From positions 4,163,501 to 4,227,500 of the forward strand of contig JACCIC010000022.1 in assembly GCA_018907035.1 (NCBI GenBank): a stretch of DNA of 64,000 bases, read 5' to 3'. The notes beneath the pieces were generated by a model, which saw nothing but the letters and a program-made list of their open reading frames with translations, had not been told where the DNA came from and searched no databases. Below, piece after piece: positions 1-13,979 of this stretch; the stretch's first letter is position 1, and each line of letters starts with the position of its first letter. Position numbers and translations under genes: made by a program. Source of the DNA: Sycobia sp. Sy_11 (taxonomy: Eukaryota > Arthropoda > Insecta > Hymenoptera > Epichrysomallidae).

Positions 1-2157
1 ATAGCTCGAGAAAAGTCATTTTTTCTGTTTTTATTTTGTTTTGCTTTGCTTTTTTTCGAATAACCGAGAAACTGTTGACGTTTTCTTGTTTTTTTTTATT
101 AAGGAAGGGTTAATTCTTTCGATCGCAAAGATGCTGCGAAATATTTTGATAACTTTTTTAAAACTTTTAGTGTTATGGTAAGCCTGCGTATTTTTTCTTA
201 AATTATTCTTATAATGCAACAGTTCAATCACAGGTGGCGCACAATTGTAATTGTATATCGACGTCTGAAACGGATGAAAATCGTGCGTGTAGTGGAAAAT
301 CTAATTGGCTCCTGATTAATAAGTATAACTAAATGCGAGATTAATCATAAATGCCGCAAAATGATATAACAATAGACGTTCAAAGATCTTAATTGCATTA
401 TGCTTCGCTGAGTGAACAGAAATTCTTCGTTCAATTAAATATTACATTGTAAATTTTCAATTAAAGTAAATTGTAAATTAAATATTAAATATTAAATCAA
501 TTAAAATTGTTTAATTTCACATAAGATTGATTTGATTTAATTTAATAGTTCGATTCAATAATCTGTAAAATTTAAACTGTACAAACGTAATTTTCTTTTG
601 ATAATCAAATTATTAATTGTCATTTTAGTTTATTTGACTAATTATTTCATTTTTATTCATTAAGTTAAAGTTCCAATAAGAAAAAAGAAAAAAATTGAAG
701 TCATTCCTGTCTACTATATTTTTGAATTTTAAACAAAGAAATCAGATTTTCAATATGAAAATATCTGGAAATAGTATGAAACGGCAAAAATTCTAGATAA
801 AAATATGTAATTAATAAAGTTATATACTTAGGAGGTATTATTTTCATAATTGAATAGTTGTAAAGCTTCTTCTAAACTCAACATGTTTATTTTCTATGGC
901 AATCTTAATGACTCCTGTATAATTATGACAAAGGGGTTGACAGCATTGTCATTCCTCGTAGTTTCATGTAAAACATTCATCTTTTTAAAAGGGTTTATTT
1001 GAGTAATCCTCGAATTGTATCCCTCTTCGGTTTCTCATATGGTCGTAATGTAATGTGTCCTCAAATATTAAAGGGAAAGAATATTTTTATCCTTTAATTC
1101 TGTTTTACGTTTTGATCCATTCTTACCGGTTTCCCAAAACTTATAGACATTTTTCCAGATCTATCTATAAGCTTATGATTTAACATAATTATGTGGATTT
1201 TAAGGATATCTAGTTTTACCAATTTAAAATGTGATGAAAATATGTCCAAGTAGGTATATTATTTAATAGAAAATTTTCTCCCGAAATCTTCATAGAATAA
1301 GTCTTTTACAAAAATAGTTTCATACGAAAAATAATGATTAAAAAAAGCAAAGTTGTACATTTATTTAAAAACTAGCAAAAGGAAGTGATGATTTGAAATA
1401 TTTCTACTTCAGATTCAAAAACAGCATCCTCAAAAATAGTAACTAAGAGTAGTGACGCTATTTAGGCGACAGGATTTTGTTCCGATTGAGCGAAGTAACT
1501 CTCATTTTATCCAATATAAGTTCTGTCCATTTTTACGACCTAAAGCTACCCCATTCCCAAAATATAAGTACTTTATTATTTACCAATTTCTGTTTTTTTT
1601 TTGTATTGAAATGCGATAGATCCTGCACATATATAAGAATTCTTTCAAGAAAATTTTCAGGGACAGAATTTTTACGTAAAAACTTTCTGAACAAATGTGT
1701 TCGAAAATGCAAAATATTTTTTATATTATCGATTGATATTCAGCCAATTTGACACGCGTCTTAGTCAATTACAGCGTTTGAGTCAATTACCTATAAAATT
1801 TACCGAATCAAACTCATCTCATATAATCTCGACCGAATTCGTTACCCAAATGTCGTGGGATCTAAATTTTGTTGTTGAATCTGAAAAATAGTTGTTGGAG
1901 TTTCAATTTGACAAAATAGACAGATCCGGTCTATGAGGGTTAGAAATACGTTGCATAAATTTAAAATGTAATATATTAGGATATGTTTTAATAGAAGAGA
2001 AGAGTTATACAAAAAGAAAATATTAAAAGAAGGTTACATTACCACACACACGCGCGCGCACATATTTAATAGTAAAATGATTGGTAATTATTATTATTAT
2101 TGCAGTCCCATTCCGAGTGACATGACTACTTGATAGCGCCCGTCAGCAGAATTCAAA
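1..2157. other. AT-rich 5' flank of nompA, no convincing gene
   Basis: Only short low-complexity frames are present and none has recognisable motifs or good splice context. The stretch at 2087-2105 (ATT repeats ending in TTGCAG) looks like a splice acceptor, so the coding start at 2158 may lie in the second exon of the transcript, with an untranslated first exon somewhere upstream. A short CA/CG mosaic repeat lies at 2043-2061. Confidence 0.5.
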
Positions 2158-2699
2158 ATGAGAAGGATTCATAATATGCTCAGTATGGTTCAAGCTATTA
2201 CTGTTCTTACGGTGTTGAAGATGCTCGTCAATGGTGAGTTGCGTATTTTGTAAAAAAAAAATTAGCCTTTTGCACTGAATGCTTTCCCAATTAAAAATCT
2301 CACGTCCTTGTTTAAGAAACATAATAATTTACGTGAATCCCGGTGCAAATCACTCGTAATTAATTAACGGTGCAATCGATGAGAGAATGATACATTCTTT
2401 ATGTTTTTATTTTTTTGTTTGTATGTTTGTTTTTGTTTTTTTTTTTTTTTTTATTCATGCCCATATAAAATGTTGAGAAAACATTTTTACAAGAGACTGG
2501 GAATAGAGCTCGCGAAGAATGAGACTTAATAGATAAGCCGATGGTGTAAAAGCCGGTCGCGTCGCGGCTCACCCTGGCCTTCGCAGATTGTTAATTAATT
2601 TTGATTTTCGCAGCTCAGACCACGTGCAACGGCGGAGCCGGCAGAGTCGTTTACGAAAGGCTGCCGGACCAGCAGCTGCAGGGCTTTGACGACGAGACG
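2158..2699 (+). CDS. nompA: nompA exons 1-2: signal peptide and start of PAN1
   Basis: Exon 1 (2158-2233) starts with ATG and encodes a 25-residue hydrophobic leader, followed by donor GTGAGT. Exon 2 (2614-2699) follows a TTCGCAG acceptor. The split Ala codon at residue 26 is a good signal-peptide cleavage position. The first PAN cysteine is residue 30 (TTCNGGAG). The exon ends in phase 0 at a GTAAGT donor. Met7 and Met10 are alternative starts; the first Met was chosen because an in-frame stop lies upstream. Confidence 0.8.
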
Positions 2700-3012
2700 G
2701 TAAGTTTAGAATATACACAAGGATACGTGTACACACACACACACACGCGCGCGCGCGCGCGTGCGCATGTGTATGTGTGTGTGTGTGTGTATACAACGTT
2801 TTACTTGTTAATATTGTTATATTGCGGTAAAACTTCATTAGAGTATACAGATACCGCATATCGTATTAAATAGTTGAGAACAATTTTCTTTCAATGTGAG
2901 AGATAGGTAAAAGTAGTAATTATTTTTCTATATCTCTCTTAAAATTACTGTAATTGTAAAGTAATTAACCAATTACTAATCTTGTGCACAAGAGAAATAG
3001 AAAAATTACAAA

Positions 3013-3061
<49 letters not shown>

Positions 3062-5092
3062 GTAAAATTTGAAAACTGCCCAACGTTCTCCATTTAATGT
3101 GTCGCCTCTAGGTCTAAATATAAAATTTACATTCTGAATACTTCTAATCATGGTCAATACGGAACTGCGCTGTGTATCTAGCTTGGTATCTTGTTCAAAC
3201 GCGAACCGCGCGTCCTCGAATTATTTGAAATCAATTTATGAAACCTTATATTAAATCGTACTAAAGTAAATTCAATGAAACCAAAAAAAGGTCAGTTAAT
3301 GGCTTCTTTAATATTGCATATGGAAAAATCTGACGTATTTTAGGATTTTATGGCAATTATAATTCATTAAAATTAATTTAGCTAATGTTTTTATGAAAAA
3401 TACAATTTTCAGACAAATGATATTTATGTATATATACACAAATATGAATATACGGAACATTTTAATTTTGATGATTTAATAATAAACGATTACGTTAATA
3501 TAAAATATAATAAATTTAATAACGGCTTTTAATTGATTTTCATTTGATAACTTTCTCACTTTTTATGCACTATTTAATGTTATTAAAAATTTATAGAATT
3601 ATGGCAGTAAATTAGCTGAATATAGTTATATTGATTTGTGAATATGCAACTAAAAATATTTAAAAATTAGTACATTCAGGAAATCATGTCCGATGCTTAT
3701 TCTTAAAAAAATTTCGTTGTTACATTTTGTCTATCATAATATTTTGATCCATTGATTCATATACAGAATAAACTTCTTTTCTACATAATCTATGTGAATT
3801 AATAAAGGAATTCGGCCAAGAAAAATTAATGTGCCTGACAAATTCCCAAGCTTGTAAAGAAATTAAAAAACTTTTTGGCAGAGTAATTTTTACTCAATAT
3901 GTAGAAAATTGAAAAGCATACATCAGTAAGGCTTTAAAATTATCTTAAAATGTTAAATAAGTTACTATAAAGATCATCGATCTTTATTTAATGAATCAAA
4001 ATATTTAAACTGATTTTTATTAAAAAAAGTAAATAATAATTTATAATTAATTTTACGTAAACTTTATTTTATCACCTCTTACACTGTTATTTTGTTGTAA
4101 GTTTAACAAAATATCAAGGTCCATATAATAAAAAAATTCATTTCAACGTTAAACACATAATGTATTATTCTTATACACAAGTACTACAAAGAACATATGC
4201 GTTTTAGTTTTTCGATAAAAACAAAAAAGATGACATTGGTGCTTTTCTAATCTAAAATTAAACTTTAGTTTATGAAAATATATAAGAATATATAGATCTA
4301 GTTGTTGAAATTGTTGACTTTTTTATTAATTTATGTGATTTACACAACGGCTCAAGACATCTTTATTTTAGTTACGACACTTGATGAACATTTCTAACAT
4401 TGGTCTGATGACAAAAAACATTTTTTCTTTCTTTCTCTCTTTCTTTTTTTACTGCTGAAAATATTGAAGTACGATTGTTTCTGTTTATATACAATAGAGC
4501 CGAAAACTTTTTGATATTCGAATAACTGCAGTACAAAAAGTTTCTAGTCCTAATGGGGAACTGAATTTAGTCAGCTAAAATTAATTTAAAATTATTTTTG
4601 AGCAGCTTAGACGAGTTTTTATTTATTTATTTGACTATTATAATAAATATAAAAATAGCGTAAAAATCAAACTCAAATTTTAACGAAGAACACATGGATG
4701 ACATCACTAATAAGTTTATAATGCAGATACACCTTATACAACAATTTAATGTGGAATAATTCAAGACGTAGGTTTAAATAGAAGCACAAAAGGGATCATG
4801 TGTTTTTGGCACGTTTTTGGCTAAGAAAGTTTTGGAGGTTAATTAGAGGTTAAAGGCTTAACGCGATTATCTGTATCCATGTTATGACCATTTAGTCTAA
4901 ACATCTGACCCGTGACGTCGCCCACGTGATATCGATTCTAATTAAGGTCTCATTATATAGTCCGCGAAAAATTAATTTAAAAAATAATATAAAAAATAAC
5001 TTACAATGATTAAAAAACTGTCAGGTTGATTATTTTGCAACAAGCTATCATTTAATAAGAAAATTAAAAAGGCTAGGTTTAGTTTCCCACTG

Positions 5093-5145
<53 letters not shown>

Positions 5146-5564
5146 TATATAAATATATCCATCACATTGCTCGAATTCGTCGATCGAGCACGCACGACAG
5201 CTTGATATAAGCTTCGAGAGAAAAAAAATCCAGGCCCAAATACACAATACGCGCGTACGCGCGCTTTTATCGCAACCGTGTTAGATAAGGGACTCGGCGC
5301 CGCCGTTCCGCGCCCTGGAGAAGTGCCAGGAGCTCTGCCTGAGGGACAGGACGGCCACCAACAATCTCGTGCGCGCCTGCTCGAGCTTCGACTTCCAGCC
5401 GGGCAGCCGCATTGCCTCGTACAGCGGCTCCGCCGAGTACGAGGAGAGCACCTGTTACCTGAGCGCGGAGCAGGCGCAGCCGGAGGGCATCGGGAATCTG
5501 ATGATGGTGCCGAACAGCGTGCACTTCACCGAGGTCTGTCTCTCCTGTAAGTATTTTAGTATTT

Positions 5565-5612
<48 letters not shown>

Positions 5613-6342
5613 CGGCTATATGTTATACGGATTTATAATTATGCTATATATGATTCTATTTCTGAACTTAATTCCTCATCTATCATTAGATTCCTATATC
5701 AATGAATTTGTATTCATTATTTTTTAAAAAATGTCTCAGTAGCTATAGTATTCTGACATGCTATTTATTCGCGGTATATAAGTCATATACTTGTTTATTA
5801 TTCACGATATATAAGTTATATACTTGTAAATCATTAGTGATAATATATGTAATGCTATCAGCAGATGCGTACTAAATATAATTATATATAAGTTTATAAT
5901 TGTGTCGGTGCCCATCATATATTGATCCTTGATAGGATTATTGTCTCGATTATGGTAATATTAGTCAAAAACAAAGCTACATATATGTGATATTCTGTAA
6001 CTAGTAACTAAATGGATGTTATAGCTTTTTAAGAACACAATGAGCGTTTAATAAATCAAAAGAAAAATTTTGCTTAAGGGAGCACTTTTACTAACTTGTA
6101 GTCGTTCTACGATAAATTATATATTACAACTTCTACGAGGTATTCTGTAGTGTGATATATTTTTTCGTAGAGTATGGAATCTTGTACCAAAGAAACAGGT
6201 GAAAAGGTAGGAGGATGAAAAAAAGGTTGATAGGCAAAATTAAATTTGTGACATTTTCATTGGTGAGCAAAATATTCATTTGACTTTACTTATCATGAAA
6301 TAAAAAAAATAAAAAACGATGAAATGAAAAAAAATGTATATT

Positions 6343-6399
<57 letters not shown>

Positions 6400-8919
6400 G
6401 TATTCAACTGCTAATTTAGAATAACATTTTCCTCACATAAAAAAGACATAAAAGTTGTCTTTTGCACCTTTCGTATTAAAAAAAGAAAAATGTATGTTAC
6501 TCTTGTGAGAAAAATATTTAACACCCCTCACTGGTTTTAATACATTCTCGTCTCAAAATAACTTATTTTGCTCACAGATTGCACAATTTACCATTATATA
6601 ATAAAAAATAAAAGTATTAATAACAATTTTCAACTTTTTTACAGTGTAGAAAATTTTACAAAAATTGAATTGCTCTTAAACGTGTACCATATTATATACT
6701 GTAGATGCATAACAACAGCTTACTTCCTTATTAGTTCTACTTGTCTATTGACTTTGAATTTATTTTTAAAATTTTTGTTTGAAATCCTAAGGTTTTTGTT
6801 ATATCTTTTGATTCTGTCAAATATAATATATTTCAAAATTTATATCATTTAAAAGCAATTGCACTCATTTATAACTCTATAGCGGTCAAATTATTTCTGA
6901 ATTATAGTTCCATTATAAAAATGAGATATTTGATTAATATTTACAGCCATATATTTAGTAAAAGAGTTTTAAAAAATGCTTTAATAATTTCATTGTATCA
7001 TATTCGAATTTTATATTAAACAATAGTAAATTATGATCAATTTCGTTCGAAAAACTTGACTTCGACTGTTAGTTGTCATTTTCGGGGCTTCTCGTTGTTT
7101 CATTAAGTTCTTCTATATCCACCAGTTTCTTAGCTTTAAGGATTATTTCCATTATTCATTTGCTGAAACAAATTATTTTCAATCAGTTTGAGATGGATGT
7201 GGAATTCTATACCTCAAACCGTCTCTATAACTCAACCGTTTCCAAAATTAGGAGTTAGATTACAATTTTAGAAATCTATATAAGCTTTATTTTGTAACAA
7301 ATTGTAAAATTTTTTTAAACGTCTCTCATTTTGGTCATTTTATCATATAAATTCGAATAAAAATAATAACCCTGATATAAGCGATATTTATATTATGCAA
7401 AATTTTATTCAATTCATAAAATAGCTGAGTGCTTAAATTAATTTATCAAATAAATATCTTTGAAATGGAACTTTTTTATCACAAATCATTTCAATTGATT
7501 CAACAACTATAATTTAAGTTTTTGCCATCATCCATTTTGTTATAAATATTCATCAAAATTACGTTCGAATGTTCTCCATCTCGACAAGATATTGAAAGAT
7601 AATTCCCAGAATATTCTTTCCATAAAAAGTAGACTCAAAATTCGTTTTAAAATCAAATCAGTATTCTATTTCCTTTGTGACAAGTTACTTTTCTTTCATT
7701 GAGATAACATTTTAAATTTGTAAACGATAGATCCAATTTGTTAAATTAATACATTAAGCGTGTTAAAATTATTATTGATTAGAAAATTATTCAAAAATTA
7801 TTTATACTAGTATTTCTTTTTATATCCATTTTTTATAATCTGTACCTTTCGTTATCAAATTAAAAGTGTTGCATAATTTAAAAAGATCCATTTGTTTCAT
7901 AATTATTACTATTTATCGTACCTAAGCTTCAACTAAATACTTCGTTACAGGCACTATTCTCTATAAAAAATTGCGTCTTACACATTGAAATAATCATTGA
8001 TGTCGAGATAGAATCTTTTATCATAAAATACAAAGTGCTCTTCCGTTCTGAATTTCGCTAGCCTTGAAAAAAATGCGGTCAAAAATGTTGAAATAAAAAA
8101 TAAATTAAAATCGCTCTTTATCCACGTCGGACCACATCGAGTTAATTCTACTGAGAAATTCAGTAGATGCAGCGTTCCGATAAGTCAACAAACAATATTC
8201 CTGATTCTTCGAGAATTTTCTGGATGCAGCATTAAATTCACTAAGATCAAATAAGTTTATACCGATCGTACGGGCCTTTTGTTACGTTAAATCACCCGCC
8301 TGCCCGTATAAGCATAACAAAGTACAAAATCTGTAACGCCCATATATACACTAGCAATCGGTCTTAAGGTAAAAAAAAAAGGAAAAGCATCGACGAGCCT
8401 CCCCGTAATTCCAAACTGACCTTACTCCGATGTCCGTGTCGAAGATTCGCCGTTTCGTAAGCGCGCGCTGTGGCCCACGGCCATTGTCCGTATGTAGCAT
8501 CGTCCGAAATTACCTCATCTCCCACCCACATCCCCGATTACCGAACATTTTACGACGACTTAATCCATATGATTACCTCACCGCGGCGCTGAATTTTTCC
8601 CCATCTCTACAGGATGGCTCTTCGGACTTTTCATTTATACAGACCCTTCCCCCCTCCCACACACACACACAGCCGCAACCCCGACACCGCTTTCCGCGCG
8701 CGAGATCGTCCACATGTGTAGACGCGCGCATTTTTAATTCGGTATCGCGGCTATAATAAGTTTTGAATAACAATGCGCGAACAAAGGCCATTAACAATGG
8801 ATTCCGAGGGTGTTCAACGGCGCGCGAACCGCGAAGCGCGACGCGCGCGGCCCGCCAGGTAAAAGGCGCACGCAATCGTCACGCGTCGCCGCACGCTCTA
8901 TTATATATACATACGTATA

Positions 8920-8974
<55 letters not shown>

Positions 8975-9107
8975 CGATGAGAAGTTTCGATATTATGCGG
9001 CAGCTCTATCGTTCGCTCGTTCGGCTGGACATAATGTTATATAGATGACGAGCTCTGCCTCGGCGTGTTTGGGTAATATAATCGAAATGATGCCGACGAT
9101 TATGGGG

Positions 9108-9170
<63 letters not shown>

Positions 9171-10757
9171 TGCATGTAATAGCACGAGAGGGTGACGCCG
9201 GGAGTATTTTTCACAATCTTTTCTTTTCTTTCTTTTTTATTTATGCATCGAGCAATTTTGATATATCGGCCATGGTTTCCGTCGCATTATGGACATAGAA
9301 CAATTGCGACAGCTCGGCCTTTTTCACAAATTACTCTCAAGTTATAACATATTTTTCTTTTTTTTATCTTATTCCACTAATAAAAAATTTATTATTATTA
9401 TTATTATTATTATAACATTAAATAAATTTCATAAGATTTAAGTTAATAGTGCTATATATTTAACTTTTAAAAAACTTAAAAATATATCGATAAATGAATC
9501 GAATTCCAATAATAGACAACAATGGGTCTATGGACTAGATGTACTGAATTAAGGGAAACTGGTATTGAAAAGCAGTATACGAACAAAAACCACATTTTTT
9601 CACGACTATGAATGCGAGGCACAGTAGTTAAACCGTTACAAGCTTTTACAATGAACTGAGTATAAATGCAAACTCCAATATAACCTTATTGCAAAACATA
9701 TATTATCAATGAACTTAGCAATTGTGATTTTTTAAGAATTTTTAACATACAAATTGTATATTTTGTAAATCCGTCCTATACAATAAAATTTGTGTTTCAT
9801 TATTTGAATATTTTAATAAAGCAAAACGATTTTAATATTTTCTAACGATTAAAGAACATATTCGATTAAGAATTTTTTCTTTGCTTTTTACATTTGATTT
9901 TTTGCCATATTGACATAAACCTCAGCTGATTCCATGTAAAAATGTATTCAAATAATTTTGCTTCAAAATTCCAAATCGATCCCTTAATTTTCAATAAATA
10001 TTGTAAGAGATTTTTTAATTTAATTTTTAATAATGTCTTGCTATGAGAGGTGATTTTAAAAGTACGAATGTTCGTCAAAAGAGTGCGTTTAAAGTTTTCA
10101 CCGTGAATCAAAATTCAAAACTGTTTAAGACACAACTTTACTACTTTCCGACATTCTTATTGGAATGCAAAATAAGTGAAATACGAAAATAAATAAAAAA
10201 TTGTTTACTGTTCGAAAGATAGAAGCAAGCCTAGGTCGAAAAGAATATTTACTTTCAGTCTGTTGGCGCAGAATGAAGAAAATGAATGATTTATTAAAAT
10301 GTTCAATGTTTCTTTCCCATCCACCACTTCTTAACATCCAATTTTACATATGCTATACTTTCAGTTTCTTACACGTCTTACCGTAATTATTCCACTCATT
10401 CTTTAATACCTGAATATATATATATCAATAAAAGAATATGTATCTTATTAAATAGATCGAATATTTGTTTCTCTAATGCATTTATTCAATGAATTAAGCA
10501 AAAAAATATTTAAGAATATTACAAAAGAAATCGTTTCCTATTATCAATACTAACACAATTCTATAATTACGTATAAGAATATTGGACGATCAAAATAAGG
10601 TTTTTATAGCTATAAGAATACTTTTCAATACCAAGGAAAATATTATTAATAAATATTATATATTCTCTTCTTATCATTGTTAATAAGTATAGCATGAATG
10701 ACAACCAGCCGAAAGGCAAGATATCTTTATATTTTCTAAATTTATATGATTATGCAC

Positions 10758-10815
<58 letters not shown>

Positions 10816-13800
10816 TTTTATTATATTCAAATTGGACTAATTTTCGACCTTCGTTCATTTTTCACATCGCAGCCCCTCGGATAGAGAGGGAATGTCCCAA
10901 TCGACGCTACGTCTTCGAAAGACACGCGAGGAAGAAGCTGAAACTGCCCGCGACCGATGTAAAGGAGGTGACGGCATCCAATCGGACGGACTGCGAAGAT
11001 AAGTAAGGAACTAAGATCTTGATTGAGAGGAATTTTTTGTCGTTATCACTTTCATCGGTGTAAAATGAATTTATAGAATGATTTTATAGGGGGAGAGATG
11101 GATGTGGCAAATAATTACGTTCAGTTCTATGGGTGGAGGAGGAGGCGGAGGAGGAGGAGGAGATTACTTTTATTATGCTTAAAATCTGGAATCCAATATC
11201 GTACTATAATAAAAAGGATATATAGTTTTTTTCTTAACTTTTTAAAGATGGCATAGATATTATTGATTCCATGCCAATAGAAGCGAAAGCTTTAAATGTG
11301 TCTTATGATTATTATACTATTATCCATCGGTTTGGGTAGCACCGGACCGCATTTTTTGAGTTATTCAGAATTTTATTTGACAATTGTATAAAAATCTTTA
11401 TTTTAAATAAGGCATGTAAGTTTCGAGGTACTTAATCTGAAAAAAACACAGTGCACTAATGTCTAAAATATAGCTAAAAGAATTCTGGACGAACGAAGCA
11501 GTGAACTTTGAACGAGACAACCTTGAATTCAATTTTTTTATAAAGACATAATAAATATATAACGTTAAAATTTCATAAATACAGAATGATAAATAGGGGC
11601 TGCTTTAATCATGGGGAAATGTTGATAGTTTCAATTTTCAATAAAATCATTTCAATAAATTCATTTATAATATTGTGTAACACTAAATAGTGAAAACTGC
11701 TGGAATTTTATAAAAATCCAATCCCTGTTTATTCCATCGATAAATTTAATCGATATGTACACGTCTATAAACATAACTGTATGCAATATTTTACTTTCAT
11801 TAAAACTACTTGTATGCATTTATACGTGTGTATGAAACAGAAATAACAAGATCATTTTTGAAGACCGATATTTTCTAGAAGATAAATTAACCAAAAAGTG
11901 GAATAGTTTTTGTGTGTTATTTTAAATTGTGTATTGTTTATAATGATTCTTTATAATGATAGTTGTCTAATAAAATTTTAAGAGAATATCCGATCAAGCT
12001 GTCCCAACGTTGGAAAAAGCAATTGCATTTTTAGTTAATTTGTTTTCCAAAAAATGCCATCCCTTAAAAAGAATCTTGAATTATTTATCGTCTTTATTTT
12101 AATTACACAGTACACTGTTAATTAATCGGATAATTGCATATAACTTATATAAAAGAATATAGATTGAGCCGATGACAATGATTATTTATACATATACTCG
12201 GCATTTCCATTTCTAATCAATAAAACATAAAGATAGGAGGTGTTTTTAATCGATTAAAATTGATTTTCAGATGCTTAAACGAATTTAGCTTCGTGTGTCG
12301 CTCGGCTACTTACGACCTCTCCATGAGAAGCTGTTCGCTGAGTCGTTTCACAAGGAGGACGCACCCGGAGCTGCTCGAGGACAACGCCAATTCCGAGTAT
12401 TTAGAAAATACCTGCCTAAACGGTAATTTTAAATGGGCGAACAAACGTTCGTTATGATTCAGCGGCTAAGTCTGTATGAACAAATTTTATTCGTAAATAA
12501 AATATCCAGACCTGTCGGTGAATTTCACTCCATTCGCTGTATAAGACAAAAAAACAGCGTTCTTATAACATTGATATTTACAAAATATTCATTTTTCTTT
12601 CCTTTAATCTAATTTCGATCGTCTCGATTTCGTCATAAAATCTTCGTCGTTTTGAAAAACGAAAAAACTCGCGTTTATCGATCAAATTCACGAATCTACG
12701 CTCGCGCAATCATAAACGTATACGCATATGCATACAGCGGAGCATCGCTGCGACGGCCTGGCCGTATTCATAAAAGAGGAGAACAAACGGCTGCGCGGCC
12801 CCTTCGAGGTCGACATCTACACGAATCTGACCCTCGACGAGTGCCAGGCCCTCTGCCTGAGGGCCGAGAAGTACTTCTGCCGCAGCGTCGAGTTCGACGA
12901 GCAGACCCGCCAGTGCGTCATCTCGGAGGAGGACTCCGTGTCGCAGAGGGACGACATCGGGATAAGCAGCAGTCCCAGCTATCACTTCTACGATCTCGTC
13001 TGCTTGGATAATCGTGAGTTTATAATCTTCGATTTATCAAGGTGGTCTATGATGTATAGTATATGCGCACGTAGCTTGCCATTTAGCGAAAAAAATTTTT
13101 TCATTTATCCGTTACTTTGCAAAAACGAGCGAAAACATCTTCTTTCCCAGTCCATCGAAATCGATTTTAAACAATTTCAGACATACATTGATGAATATTA
13201 CATATTGAAAAATATTACAATCGCATTCGTTTAAACTACGAAATTTACAAGTATTTACTTATACATAAATAAATATTTTTAAAATTGACAATTAATCTTT
13301 CAAAGTTCGAGATAAATTTGAAATTTCATTAATACTTATGTTTGCGAATTAACAAGCACAAAAGCACAGCACTGTATATAAGTTGATAAGTTGCACGGAA
13401 TAATGTTAATCGCAAACGTTTTTATGAAAAGGCATATATAATCTAATCAATGATTGTATCCATCCGTTTGCTGCACAATAATTGCACCATACAATTTTAC
13501 AATATAATTATACTTCATGTCTATTTAATATCAAATTGTTTGATGATAAATTGCTGTTATGAAAATTCTTATACAATACTATTAATAATAAATTGTAATA
13601 CTTATAAATTAATAAGGTTATAAAATATAAGGTATAAGGTAAACGTGAGATATAAAGTCATCAAATTGATTTGTCTTATTCTATGCTTTTTCATAATAAT
13701 ACATTCGTTTGCACATTACTTATAACGCTTTCTCTTATCAGTTTCTGATATTAAATAGTAAAGTAATAATACAGAGATTTTGGCAATTCATATAAATTCA

Positions 13801-13922
13801 TAATTGTGCAAGAACGCTACTACATGGCAGATTACAAAATTCAATTGGAAAGCGTCGATTTTTCTCTAAAACCCAATTTTACTGCACAAACTCTATATAG
13901 ATCGAGCACCTGGTCTTTTTCA

Positions 13923-13979
<57 letters not shown>

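Larger units (their letters stand above)
2700..5284 (+). other. nompA intron 2
   Basis: Intron of 2.6 kb, AT-rich, with no embedded coding frame. It begins with a CA/CG/TG mosaic repeat (about 2731-2790) and holds a (CT)n run (about 3018-3056) and a (TA)n run (about 5096-5158) close to its 3' end. Confidence 0.7.
5547..10872 (+). other. nompA intron 3 with an internal GC-rich island
   Basis: A 5.3-kb intron. Most is AT-rich with (TA)n at about 5567-5610, 6348-6396, 8926-8971, 9109-9165 and 10761-10808, plus (TTA)n near 9391-9412. Between about 8390 and 8910 the base composition rises sharply and CpG is frequent. The overlapping frames there on both strands look like GC-driven shadows rather than exons. 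Exons 3 and 4 join in phase, so no missing exon is needed. Confidence 0.65.

Noticed and set aside
12728..13234. Unspliced extension of the PAN3 frame past 13,013
   Set aside because: A perfect GTGAGT donor follows the closing cysteine, and the extension has intron-like composition.
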